Positions 19,054 to 27,743 of a stretch of 64,000 bases of DNA are shown here, piece by piece. The notes under the pieces were generated by a model, which saw only the letters and a list, made by a program, of their open reading frames with translations, made no database searches and had not been told where the DNA came from. The DNA is from an uncultured Tenacibaculum sp. GTDB taxonomy: Bacteria > Bacteroidota > Bacteroidia > Flavobacteriales > Flavobacteriaceae. The position numbers and the translations under genes are program-made. Where the stretch lies: contig CANMWK010000002.1 in NCBI GenBank assembly GCA_947501615.1, positions 62,001-126,000 of the forward strand, written 5' to 3'. Numbering within the stretch: position 1 is the stretch's first letter; the number at the start of each line of letters is the position of its first letter.

Positions 19054-20211
19054 TTAATTCTTATGATTTTCCAATCGGTTAATAGCTTCTTTGATTTGAT
19101 CTTTATTTACGCATAAAGAGAAACGAATGTATCCTTCTCCCTGCGAACCAAAAATAGTTCCTGGCGCAGCGAAAATGTGATACTTATATAACAATTCATC
19201 AATAAATTCTTCCGATGTTTTTCCAAAAGGAAGCTTTGCCCAAACAAAAAGTCCGCTTGTATTTTTATTAAAAGTACAGCCTATTTTTTCTGCTAATTGA
19301 AAAACAAGTGCTTTTCGTTCTTTATACAATTCGTTTTGTTGCTGAATCCAGCTTTTAGAAGTTTTTAAAGCTTCTATAGCTCCTTTTTGTACTCCGTAAA
19401 ACATTCCTGAGTCCATTTGTGTTTTTACTTTAAGTACTTGGTTGAGAAAATTAGCATTTCCTAACAACATTCCTACACGCCAACCCGCCATATTAAATGT
19501 TTTACTTAAAGAATTTAGCTCTAAAGCCACATCTTTAGCTCCATCTAATTCTAAAATACTAGTTGGTTTTTCATTTAAAATGAAACTGTACGGATTATCA
19601 TTTACAATAAGGATACTGTGTTTTTTAGCAAACTGAATTAGTTTTTCGTAAGTGTCTTTTTTTGCATTTTCACCTGTTGGCATATGCGGATAGTTAATCC
19701 ACATTAATTTTACTTTTGACAGCTCTAAACTTTCTAATTCATCAAAATTAGGTTGGTATCCGTTGTCTTCAGAAAGATTATAGTATACAGCTTCTGCACC
19801 AATAAGATTCGTAACAGAAGTATATGTTGGATATCCTGGATTCGGAATTAAAACTTGATCACCTTCGTTTAATACAGCCAAAGAGATGTGCATAATTCCT
19901 TCTTTACTCCCCATTAAGGGAAGCACTTCATTTGAAGGGTTTACAGTTGTGTTGTAGTGCGTTTTGTAAAATAATGAAATAGCTTCTCTTAATTCAGGGA
20001 TTCCTTGGTAACTCTGGTATTTGTGAGCACCATTTTCGTTAATTCCATCTGTAATGGCTTTAATAACTTCTGAAGGAGGTTGTAAATCTGGACTTCCAAT
20101 TCCAATATTAATAATTGGTTTTCCTTCAGCCATTAAAGCTCTAACTTCTCTAAGTTTTCTTGAGAAGTAGTATTCTTGTACGGTATCTAAACGATCTGCA
20201 AATTGTATCAT
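19054..20211 (-). CDS. PLP-dependent class I aminotransferase (aromatic pathway)
   Basis: 385 residues. GSKEGIMH, the NPGYPTY region, NDNPYS and the PLP lysine in SLSKTFNMAGWRVG are intact, as is the substrate-carboxylate Arg near the C-terminus (YIRFSLC). Its place between pheA and tyrA indicates transamination of prephenate or of the aromatic keto acids. It overlaps pheA by 4 bases, so the two are coupled. Confidence 0.9.
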   Translation of the reverse strand: MIQFADRLDTVQEYYFSRKLREVRALMAEGKPIINIGIGSPDLQPPSEVIKAITDGINENGAHKYQSYQGIPELREAISLFYKTHYNTTVNPSNEVLPLMGSKEGIMHISLAVLNEGDQVLIPNPGYPTYTSVTNLIGAEAVYYNLSEDNGYQPNFDELESLELSKVKLMWINYPHMPTGENAKKDTYEKLIQFAKKHSILIVNDNPYSFILNEKPTSILELDGAKDVALELNSLSKTFNMAGWRVGMLLGNANFLNQVLKVKTQMDSGMFYGVQKGAIEALKTSKSWIQQQNELYKERKALVFQLAEKIGCTFNKNTSGLFVWAKLPFGKTSEEFIDELLYKYHIFAAPGTIFGSQGEGYIRFSLCVNKDQIKEAINRLENHKN

Positions 20212-21032
20212 GACCTTCCGTTTTTATATTCTCCTAATATTTTAAAATCTGTAGCCATTATTTCTATAATTGCTTTGGCTTTAGCATAATCTTCGTAAGT
20301 ATCGAAAGTAACATCAACGAAAAAAGCATATTTCCAAGGTGTTTCGATTTTTGGTAACGACTGAATTTTAGTTAAATTCAGTTTACAATCGCTCATTACA
20401 TTTAATATCGCAGCTAAACTTCCTCGTTTATGATCTAATTCAAACTTTAATGAAGCTTTGTTAATGTTTTCTTTTCCGTTTTCAGGATTAGATGTCTGTA
20501 GAATTACAAAGCGAGTGGCGTTGTTTTTAATCGTTTGAATTTCATCTTCTAAAACTTCTAGATTGAAAATATCGGCAGCCATTTTTGGAGCAATTGCAGC
20601 TACACCTTTTAATTGCTTATCTGCAATTCGTTTTGCTATTGCAGAAGTATCTACATCTTCAACTAATTTTATGTGACGGTGTTGTTTAAAGAATTCTTTA
20701 CACTGTAATAATGCCATCGGATGAGAACAAACCTCTTTAATTTCTTCAATAGATTGATTCGGTAATGCCATTAAATGATGGTGAATAGGTAAGTAATATT
20801 CACCTGAAATATGTAAGTTGTATGTATCTATTAATGCGTAGTTAGGTATAATTGAACCAGCAATAGTATTCTCGATAGCCATTACAGCTTGCTCAGATTT
20901 TTTGCTAGTTAAACTTTCTACAAGAGCATCAAAAGACAAGCATTTTTCTAAACTTATATCTTCTTGATAAAACTTGTCGGCAACAATATGATGGTTGCTT
21001 CCTTCTATTCCTTGGATGGCTATTCTTTTCAT
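20208..21032 (-). CDS. pheA: Prephenate dehydratase
   Basis: Converts prephenate to phenylpyruvate. Periplasmic-binding-type catalytic lobes include AIENTIAGSI, SHPMALLQC and the catalytic TRF triad (ATRFVIL). The C-terminal ACT domain begins near FELDHKRGSLAAIL and should bind Phe. 274 residues. It is the first structural gene of the operon, preceded by the attenuator described below. Confidence 0.94.
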   Translation of the reverse strand: MKRIAIQGIEGSNHHIVADKFYQEDISLEKCLSFDALVESLTSKKSEQAVMAIENTIAGSIIPNYALIDTYNLHISGEYYLPIHHHLMALPNQSIEEIKEVCSHPMALLQCKEFFKQHRHIKLVEDVDTSAIAKRIADKQLKGVAAIAPKMAADIFNLEVLEDEIQTIKNNATRFVILQTSNPENGKENINKASLKFELDHKRGSLAAILNVMSDCKLNLTKIQSLPKIETPWKYAFFVDVTFDTYEDYAKAKAIIEIMATDFKILGEYKNGRS

Positions 21033-21039
21033 TTTAATC

Positions 21040-21070
21040 CATAAAAAAAGCCTCGATATATCGAGGCTTT
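21040..21070 (-). terminator. Attenuator terminator in the aromatic operon leader
   Basis: On the minus strand AAAGCCTCGATA pairs with TATCGAGGCTTT (a 24-base perfect palindrome, 21047-21070) followed by a run of T, then pheA 14 bases further. A competing antiterminator can form: minus-strand AGGCTTT at 21115-21109, inside the end of the leader peptide gene, pairs with AAAGCCT at 21070-21064, the 5' arm of the terminator. Confidence 0.85.
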
Positions 21071-21099
21071 ATAATTATATATTTAATATTGTCTTAAAT

Positions 21100-21174
21100 C
21101 TATGAAACAAAGCCTACCCTCTTACTGTAATAGTAAAAGTAAAAATAGAAACCTTGCCATACATTTTGTAACAT
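21100..21174 (-). CDS. Phe/Tyr leader peptide of the aromatic operon attenuator
   Basis: 24 codons from ATG 21174 to TAG at 21102-21100. The peptide reads MLQNVWQG, then eight aromatic residues in a row (FYFYFYYY), then SKRVGFVS. Such runs let a ribosome stall when charged tRNA-Phe or tRNA-Tyr is scarce, so that the antiterminator forms. The gene lies 23 bases after the predicted start point and 68 before pheA. Too short for standard gene callers. Confidence 0.88.
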   Translation of the reverse strand: MLQNVWQGFYFYFYYYSKRVGFVS

Positions 21175-21200
21175 AAATTTTTTGTCTTAATTGTTTGAAA

Positions 21201-21231
21201 CAAATCTATATATTAAAAGTTTAAAAACAAA
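21201..21231 (-). promoter_or_regulatory. Promoter of the aromatic amino acid operon
   Basis: Minus strand TTTG (21231-21228), exactly 19 bases, then TAGATTTG (21208-21201): a full match to the Bacteroidota promoter TTTG-N19-TAnnTTTG. Expected start near 21197. Confidence 0.8.
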
Positions 21232-21472
21232 TTAATGAGTTGAGAAAGTTTAATTTTTATGATTTTGATAAAAATAACGCTTGATTTTTTTTCGATTTTT
21301 AATTTTATGTAAAAAAATAGTGTTCTATTTCTTATTTTTAAGTATTTGTTTTAAGAAGTAAAGCCAATTTATTATCTTGATTAACAGTTTTAATGATTAG
21401 AAAATAACTATTGCTATATCTTAAATATTGAAATTCGTATTTTTTGAACTGAAAATGTGTATAAAGTATGAG

Positions 21473-21610
21473 GTCTAAAAAGATTATTTTTTCGTCAAAC
21501 TTGTTTCAGTTTCTCATCACATTTGGTAGTCAGAATAATGGGATTCTGAAATACTGAAACAAGTTCAGCACATGTAAATTCAGAATGACGTTTTCAGATA
21601 CTTTTTAGAC
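21473..21610. repeat. 138-bp imperfect palindromic element (REP/MITE-like)
   Basis: Nested inverted arms: GTCTAAAAAG (21473-21482) with CTTTTTAGAC (21601-21610); CGTCA (21493-) with TGACG (21586-21590); AACTTGTTTCAGT (21498-21510) with ACTGAAACAAGTT (21553-21565); TCAGAAT (21530-21536) with ATTCTGA (21543-21549). It lies in a 620-bp gene-free stretch (21175-21798) between divergent units. It has no ORF. Similar palindromes are frequent intergenic repeats in Flavobacteria. Confidence 0.65.
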
Positions 21611-21798
21611 AGCCTTATCTTTTATGTGTTGAATGGCAAGAATAATTTTTTTAAAAGATGATTTTTTGAGATTTGTAATACTATATATAACCTAATCTTT
21701 AAACAAAAATAAACTTGATGAATACGAATATAAAGTGGGTCTATTAAAAATTAAAAGAGCCTTGTAATTTAGTTGAATATTAAAATGTTTTTACAGAT

Positions 21799-24306
21799 AT
21801 GTTAGTCACAAAATATCAATCCAATTTAGAAAAATTATCAAATGAGCAAATTATTAGTCTTACCCAGAAAATAAAGGAGAAAGATATAGAGAGTTGGCAT
21901 ACGTTTGTAGGAAACGTTGTTCGAAACTCAAAAGATAAAGATTATAGAGATGTTGTAAAAGATACCTTTAAATTAGTATTTAAAGAATCTAGAGAAGACG
22001 AAGCAATGTATGTGTTAGATAGAGAAGATTACGAATATATTTTTCCTTTAATACTAAATTCGCTTTATGATTTTCATGAAGATGATGCTGAATTTATAGC
22101 AATCACTGCACATTTTTATCGTGATGCTCGCTTTGGATATCAAGATATAGAAAAAACAAATGAATTAGCACAGTCTGCTATAGCTAAAAACAATCCTTTA
22201 GGTATGACAGTAATGGCATATCAATATTTTTTTGGTACAGGTATAACACAAGATATTGATAAAGCATTTGATCTTGCTGATAGTGCTGTACTTGTTAGTG
22301 AAGACCAAAGTCAGTTGTTTTGTAAAGCTTTTCTTTTTTTTCAACGTCAAAACTATGATCTTTCAGAAAGTATTTTAAATACAATACCCGATGATGAAGG
22401 GTATGATTTAAATTCGGCAATTAGTACACTTAGAGCGGAATTAGAACTTCAAAAAGGAAATACTGAAAAAGCTATTGAGTTGTTATTAAAAGCTATTGAT
22501 TATGATCAATCTTCATATCCTTATTTTTTGCTAGGAAGAACTTTTTTGTATGGAGCAAATGCGATTGAAGCAGATCCAGAAAAAGGAATTGCGTATTTGA
22601 AGCAAGCGTTAGAAAAAGGAGCTGCACATGCAGGGCTGTTTTTAGGATATTATTACTGTTATAATGCTCCTGAAAAAGATATCTTGGAGGGAGAAGCCTA
22701 TTTTAAAAAAGCTGCTACCTACAACAATAACGATGCAAAATATGAGTTGAGAAAACTTCATATCTATCAAGAAAATTTTGATCTCTCACAAAAACTACAA
22801 TCTTTAGAAGCTTTAGTGGAATTAGCTGAAAACTATCCTAAAGCATATGTAGATGTTGCGTATCAATATTTAGCAGGAACTATCGTAGATAAAGATCTTG
22901 AAAAAGCGCATCAGTTTTTAGAAAAGTCTATTGCAGGGAAGTATGCTTATGCAGCTTATTATTTAGGTAGAGAATATGAGTACGGTACATTTAATAAAGA
23001 AAATAATTCAGCAGAATATGATAAAGCATTTGAATGGTATACTGTAGGAGCATCACTAAATGGGGTTGAGTCTATCGAGGTGTTAGGAAGGTATTATCGT
23101 TTAGGTATAGTAGGTGAACCTGATCCAGAAAAAGCAATAGCGTTTAATAAGAGAGGAATTGAGTCTTTTAATTCTAATTATTCAAAAGTTGAACTTGCTA
23201 TTTGTTATGAAAACGGATTTGGTGTAGAAAGAGATTATCAGCAAGCTTTTGATTTGTTTTTAAGTGCTGCAAATAATCGTGATCCTTATGCAATGTATCA
23301 GGTTGGTTTATACTATAGAGATGGAGCGTTAACTAATGGGGATTCAGATTTTGAAAATTCGTACAAATATTTTAACGCAGCCTATACTAATGGTTATGGA
23401 CTTGCATTTTATGAATTGGCAAAAGCTACGTATTATGGAGAAGGTGTCGTAGCTGATGTTCCAAAAGCAATAGAGATGTATCATGAATGTTTGAACAATA
23501 AGATTTTTGATGCTGCTGTTGATTTAGGTATTTATTATGAACAAAATGAGGAAGATAATGATCCTTCAAAAGCTGTTGAATATATGAAACAAGCTGTAGA
23601 AGCAGAAATACCGTATAGTTTTTACAAATTAGGAAGCTACTATTATGCCGGATTTGGAGTTGAAGAAAATGTTGATACGGCAAAAATGTATTTCTTGCGT
23701 GCTGTAGAGCGTAGATATCAATATGCTAATATATCGTTAGGTAATATTGAACTTTGGGAAGAAGCATCAGACAGTAACGATGCTAATGCTTTTGAATATT
23801 ATACTACTGCTGCACAATATGGATATTATAATTATGGATTAGGAATGTGCTATAAATATGGTATTGGAACAGAAAAAAATCCAGAAAAAGCATTCGAAGC
23901 CTTTACAGAAGGTTCAGAACAAAGATCCTCAACTGCTGTATACCATTTAGCAATGTGCTATCTTAATGGTTTTGGAACTACAAAAAATGTAGAAAAAGCA
24001 GTTGAGAATTTCAATTTGATACAAGAGCAAGATATCGAAGCAAAATATCAATTAGCACAATTATATATTTCGGGAGAAGGCGTACAGAAAAATGAAACCT
24101 TAGGTGTAGCATACCTAACACAAGTAGCCGAAAACAATCATGCTGATGCTCAATATATGTTAGGGAATATGTATTTAATTGGTAATGCTGTAGAGGAAAA
24201 TGAAACCGTTGCTTTTGATTGGTTTTCTAAAGCTGCTGAAAATGGAAATGAAAAAGCACAGAAAATAGTATCTCCAAAACCTAAAAGAAGATCAAAATTA
24301 TTTTAG
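21799..24306 (+). CDS. Sel1-like repeat protein
   Basis: 835 residues made almost entirely of Sel1/TPR-like helical hairpins of about 36 residues, with recurring patterns such as AMYQVGLYYRDGAL, ALYQLG-type A/Y positions and YLNGFGTTKNVEKAVE. No signal peptide, so it should be a cytoplasmic scaffold. The gene is 3 bases from the Hsp90-like gene and was probably transcribed with it. Sel1 repeats bind partner proteins; here the likely partner is the adjacent chaperone-like ATPase. The C-terminus is basic (KPKRRSKLF). Confidence 0.8.
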   Translation: MLVTKYQSNLEKLSNEQIISLTQKIKEKDIESWHTFVGNVVRNSKDKDYRDVVKDTFKLVFKESREDEAMYVLDREDYEYIFPLILNSLYDFHEDDAEFIAITAHFYRDARFGYQDIEKTNELAQSAIAKNNPLGMTVMAYQYFFGTGITQDIDKAFDLADSAVLVSEDQSQLFCKAFLFFQRQNYDLSESILNTIPDDEGYDLNSAISTLRAELELQKGNTEKAIELLLKAIDYDQSSYPYFLLGRTFLYGANAIEADPEKGIAYLKQALEKGAAHAGLFLGYYYCYNAPEKDILEGEAYFKKAATYNNNDAKYELRKLHIYQENFDLSQKLQSLEALVELAENYPKAYVDVAYQYLAGTIVDKDLEKAHQFLEKSIAGKYAYAAYYLGREYEYGTFNKENNSAEYDKAFEWYTVGASLNGVESIEVLGRYYRLGIVGEPDPEKAIAFNKRGIESFNSNYSKVELAICYENGFGVERDYQQAFDLFLSAANNRDPYAMYQVGLYYRDGALTNGDSDFENSYKYFNAAYTNGYGLAFYELAKATYYGEGVVADVPKAIEMYHECLNNKIFDAAVDLGIYYEQNEEDNDPSKAVEYMKQAVEAEIPYSFYKLGSYYYAGFGVEENVDTAKMYFLRAVERRYQYANISLGNIELWEEASDSNDANAFEYYTTAAQYGYYNYGLGMCYKYGIGTEKNPEKAFEAFTEGSEQRSSTAVYHLAMCYLNGFGTTKNVEKAVENFNLIQEQDIEAKYQLAQLYISGEGVQKNETLGVAYLTQVAENNHADAQYMLGNMYLIGNAVEENETVAFDWFSKAAENGNEKAQKIVSPKPKRRSKLF

Positions 24307-24309
24307 TCA

Positions 24310-26067
24310 ATGACAGAAGATCAAAAATTTAAAGTAGACCTTAACGGAATAATAGATTTATTATCAGATCATATTTACACAACTCCCTCTGTTTTTGTAA
24401 GAGAGTTTTTACAAAATGCTACAGATGCTATTCAGGTAAGAAAGTTGAGTGATGATGATTTTAAACCAAAAATAACCATAGAACTTTTTGAAGAAAAAGT
24501 ACCTAGATTGGTGATAACCGACAACGGAATAGGGTTAACTAAACAAGAAATATCCAACTTTTTATCTGTAATAGGAGAAAGTTCGAAAAGGAATAAAGAT
24601 TTTCAAGATGAGTTTATAGGTAAATTTGGTATAGGACTTTTATCAGGTTTTGTTATTAGTGATTATATTTCTGTCATCACAAAATCTGAATCTGATACTC
24701 ATGCTTATCAATGGCTTGCAAAACCAGATGGGACCTATACAATTACTCAACTTGATAAGGCTGTTAAAAAAGGAACTTCTGTAGAATTGATTGCGAAGTC
24801 AGATATGATGTATTACTTTAAACGAGATACCTTGGAAGAGTTGTTAACGTATTATGGTGAAGCACTTCCATTTCCAATTCATTTTTTGTGTAGTGATACA
24901 AGTACAATTATTAATGCTACAACACCGCTATGGCTTCAAGATGATGTAGCAAAAAAAGATCTTATTCGTTATGGAAAACAAGAATTATCTCAAGATTTTA
25001 TAGATGCTTTTCCTATTAATATTAAAGAATTAAAATTAAAAGGAACAGCTTTTATTTCTAAAAAAAGATTGCATCTTAATGCTAAAAATGAAAGTAAGGT
25101 TTTTGTGAAGCAAATGTTGCTGTCAGAGCGAATAGAAAATCTACTTCCAAAGTGGTTTTTCTTTGTGAAAATTATAATTAATGTTGATGACCTTACGCCA
25201 ACAGCTTCTAGAGAAAGTTTTGTTCAGGATACTTCTTATAAAATATGTAAAGATTTATTACATCAAGAGATTAAAAATTATCTAAAAGAAATATCAAAAA
25301 CGAATCCGACATTATTTTCTAAGATTTTAAGTACACATTATGAATCGATAAAAATGCTTGCTAATAAAGATGAAACATTATTAGAATTATTTTTAGATCA
25401 TCTTGTATTTGAGACCAATAAAGGGAGAAAGAATTTTTATTGGATAAAAGAAAATATAGCTACAATTCATTTTACACAATCTTTAGAAGATTTTAAGCAA
25501 ATTAAAAGAATAGCGAGTTCAAAAGATATTTTTATAATTAATGCCGCATATAGTTTTGAAGGAGAGTTAATCAAGAGTATTCAAAAAAAATACCCAGCAA
25601 TTAACTTACAACCCATATCACCTTTTGATATCCTTAATGATTTTGAGGAAATAGATGTTAATGAGCAAGATAGATTTGCAGCTTTTATTACAGCAACTCA
25701 GGGAATTATGAACACATATTTTTGTGATGTTTCCGTAAAGAAGTTCTTGCCTGCGGATGTTCCTGTATTATTTATTTGCGATGATGAGAGTATTAATAAT
25801 TATCAAAAGGACAAACTATCGAATGATACAAATAATCCTTTTGCATCAATCTTTAATACCTCAAATGAAGACAAAAAACCAACTCTTTGCTTTAATCTGA
25901 ATAACGATTTAACTAGATCGCTAATAGGTAAACATGAACATCATTTGTTTCATTCAATGATTAAAATGTTATATGTACAGTCCTTGTTTCTAGGCCAGTT
26001 TCCTATTAATAAACAAGAAATGGAAATTCTTAATCTATCTATGAATACGATTATTGATAATTTATAA
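24310..26067 (+). CDS. Divergent Hsp90-family (HtpG-like) ATPase
   Basis: 585 residues. GHKL ATPase N-domain: VREFLQNATDAIQ (E/N/D of motif N), ITDNGIGLTKQE (G1), IGESSKRNKDF lid, IGKFGIGLLSGF (G2) and GTSVELIAK. The middle domain has the Hsp90-like block LPKWFFFVKIIINVDDL followed by TASRESF, including the catalytic-loop Arg. The C-terminal dimerisation part is short and divergent; total length is below the usual 620-630. It is probably not the housekeeping HtpG. Its operon with Sel1-repeat and unknown proteins suggests a dedicated client system. Confidence 0.82.
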   Translation: MTEDQKFKVDLNGIIDLLSDHIYTTPSVFVREFLQNATDAIQVRKLSDDDFKPKITIELFEEKVPRLVITDNGIGLTKQEISNFLSVIGESSKRNKDFQDEFIGKFGIGLLSGFVISDYISVITKSESDTHAYQWLAKPDGTYTITQLDKAVKKGTSVELIAKSDMMYYFKRDTLEELLTYYGEALPFPIHFLCSDTSTIINATTPLWLQDDVAKKDLIRYGKQELSQDFIDAFPINIKELKLKGTAFISKKRLHLNAKNESKVFVKQMLLSERIENLLPKWFFFVKIIINVDDLTPTASRESFVQDTSYKICKDLLHQEIKNYLKEISKTNPTLFSKILSTHYESIKMLANKDETLLELFLDHLVFETNKGRKNFYWIKENIATIHFTQSLEDFKQIKRIASSKDIFIINAAYSFEGELIKSIQKKYPAINLQPISPFDILNDFEEIDVNEQDRFAAFITATQGIMNTYFCDVSVKKFLPADVPVLFICDDESINNYQKDKLSNDTNNPFASIFNTSNEDKKPTLCFNLNNDLTRSLIGKHEHHLFHSMIKMLYVQSLFLGQFPINKQEMEILNLSMNTIIDNL

Positions 26068-26076
26068 AATATAAAA

Positions 26077-27144
26077 ATGTACGGTTTACAAATTCAAAAA
26101 TTACTAGCTAAGAAAGAGCTACTAACAGATACAGAAGATAAAATAAAATTAATACAACAAGCTATCCAAATTTCAGATAGTAACAAAGATGTAGAATGGT
26201 CTATTGAGCTTCGATTAGAATTAATGCAGGAAGAAATAGATACACAACACGATCATCTTTCTATGCAAGCCATCAGTTGGATTATAGGTGCATACGAGCA
26301 AGATCCAACAGTTATTGAAGAAGATGAATTTTTATGGCAATATAAATGGGTAGTAGGTGATGTGATTACGAATCCTGAGATTTCTCCAAGTCAAAAAGAA
26401 AAAGTAATATTGGATTTTTCTAAGAGATTAAAACGAAATAATTATTCTCTACGATGTTTGCATGAGGAGAATTTAAGATTTAGTAATTATTTTTTATTAG
26501 AAGAGGAAGCAAAGAAGCATAAGGAACTCATGAGTGGTAACGCTGTTGATGATATGAGTAATTGTAGTGCTTGCGAACAAAATACACTGGTACACTATCA
26601 CCTCAGTTTTTCAGAATATGACAAGGCAAAATCTGAAGCGGTTAATATTTTAAACGGTAAATTACACTGTAATGTAATACCTGTAAAAACATTCGCACTG
26701 TTAACGTTGAAGCTTACGGAGTTAAATCAGTTAGATGAAGCTAAAGAGATGTATGAAAGAACTTCAAAAGAATTGTTTACAGGTGATTTTAAGACCAAGA
26801 ATATGGAGTTTGTATTAATGTTAGCTTACTATTTAAGCAAAACGGATAATAAAGCTGCTTGGGAATTGGTCAGTAAATACAACTCTAATATTGTGCCAGA
26901 TATATTTACACAATATAAATTAGCAGTTTTAATGTTAGCAGTTCTTAAAAATACAACAGCTTCGGAAATAGAAGTTACAATACCTAATTGGCTTTCTTTT
27001 TATAGCAAAGAAAATAAGTATACTAAAGAAGTGCTTTTTGATGCATATTACAAGTTTGCAGCAACAATTTTAGAAAAGTTTGTAGTAAAAGAAAATAAGC
27101 CTGAAATGAGATCGCATCTTGATGTTTCTTTGAGTCGATTTTAA
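26077..27144 (+). CDS. Uncharacterised helical protein of the Sel1/Hsp90-like unit
   Basis: 355 residues, no signal peptide or membrane helix. The sequence is helix-rich and resembles degenerate TPR repeats (YHLSFSEYDKAKSEAVNIL, LNQLDEAKEMYERTSKEL). A Cys pair (NCSACEQ) sits near 165. It starts 9 bases after the Hsp90-like gene, so it belongs to the same unit. A co-chaperone or client adaptor is plausible but unproven. Confidence 0.65.
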   Translation: MYGLQIQKLLAKKELLTDTEDKIKLIQQAIQISDSNKDVEWSIELRLELMQEEIDTQHDHLSMQAISWIIGAYEQDPTVIEEDEFLWQYKWVVGDVITNPEISPSQKEKVILDFSKRLKRNNYSLRCLHEENLRFSNYFLLEEEAKKHKELMSGNAVDDMSNCSACEQNTLVHYHLSFSEYDKAKSEAVNILNGKLHCNVIPVKTFALLTLKLTELNQLDEAKEMYERTSKELFTGDFKTKNMEFVLMLAYYLSKTDNKAAWELVSKYNSNIVPDIFTQYKLAVLMLAVLKNTTASEIEVTIPNWLSFYSKENKYTKEVLFDAYYKFAATILEKFVVKENKPEMRSHLDVSLSRF

Positions 27145-27279
27145 TTGTCGGATAATATCAAGGGGTTAACTTTCTGATTTTTGAGTTTAGATTGAGAGGT
27201 TCAACTAGAAATCTTATATACTTTCATCTAGGTAATTCATTACAGTAACTAGTGTAAAGCTGCTACTAAACGACTATTG

Positions 27280-27318
27280 TAATAATGACTGTGTTTGTAA
27301 CAATCACAGTCATTATTA
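27280..27318. terminator. Bidirectional terminator between convergent genes
   Basis: TAATAATGACTGTG (27280-27293) pairs perfectly with CACAGTCATTATTA (27305-27318), with an inner TTGT/ACAA extension. It separates the plus unit ending at 27144 from the minus operon ending at 27336. Confidence 0.75.
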
Positions 27319-27335
27319 TAAAGTATAATTTGAGT

Positions 27336-27743
27336 TCAAATAAAAAATTCACGTTCTTCCGAAGATAATAGTCTACAACTTTTAGATAAAAAACGATGCC
27401 TATATTTTGCAATTAAATCATAAATACTATTGCTAATACAGCTAGGAACATATTTTAGGTACGAAGCATAATACCATTTAGAGTTTACATGACTTAAAAT
27501 TTTCAAAAATCCGCTTGCCTTTGTGAAAACTGTTTGATTCTCAATTAAGAAAATCGAATCTAACTGTTCATTAATCTGAAATTGTTTTCTAATTTGTACC
27601 CCAATATCTGATTGTTGGGCAATAAAGCGTAATTGATTAGAAGGTTTTTTACTTAATAGAAATAAGATAGATTGATTGCAAAAACCACAAGTCCCGTCAT
27701 AAAATACAAGAACATATTTGTTTAATAACTCTTTAGTTTCCAT
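27336..27743 (-). CDS. DCC-family (DUF393) thiol-disulfide oxidoreductase-like protein
   Basis: 135 residues with the family motif YDGTCGFCNQSILFLLSK near residue 14 (a CxxC pair) and the downstream FIAQQS region. Function in Bacteroidota is unclear; the family is thioredoxin-like. It overlaps the ABC permease gene by 11 bases and is the last gene of the PadR-headed operon. Confidence 0.85.
   Translation of the reverse strand: METKELLNKYVLVFYDGTCGFCNQSILFLLSKKPSNQLRFIAQQSDIGVQIRKQFQINEQLDSIFLIENQTVFTKASGFLKILSHVNSKWYYASYLKYVPSCISNSIYDLIAKYRHRFLSKSCRLLSSEEREFFI

Noticed and set aside
23426..23683. Antisense ORF inside the Sel1-repeat gene, and similar antisense frames in the proteases and barrels
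   Set aside because: They lie wholly within well-supported genes, have Leu/His- or Cys-rich shadow composition and no signals of their own.
27336..27743. DCC protein as partner of the HTTM protein at 34607
   Set aside because: DCC and HTTM genes are often paired elsewhere, but here they are 7 kb apart in different operons.
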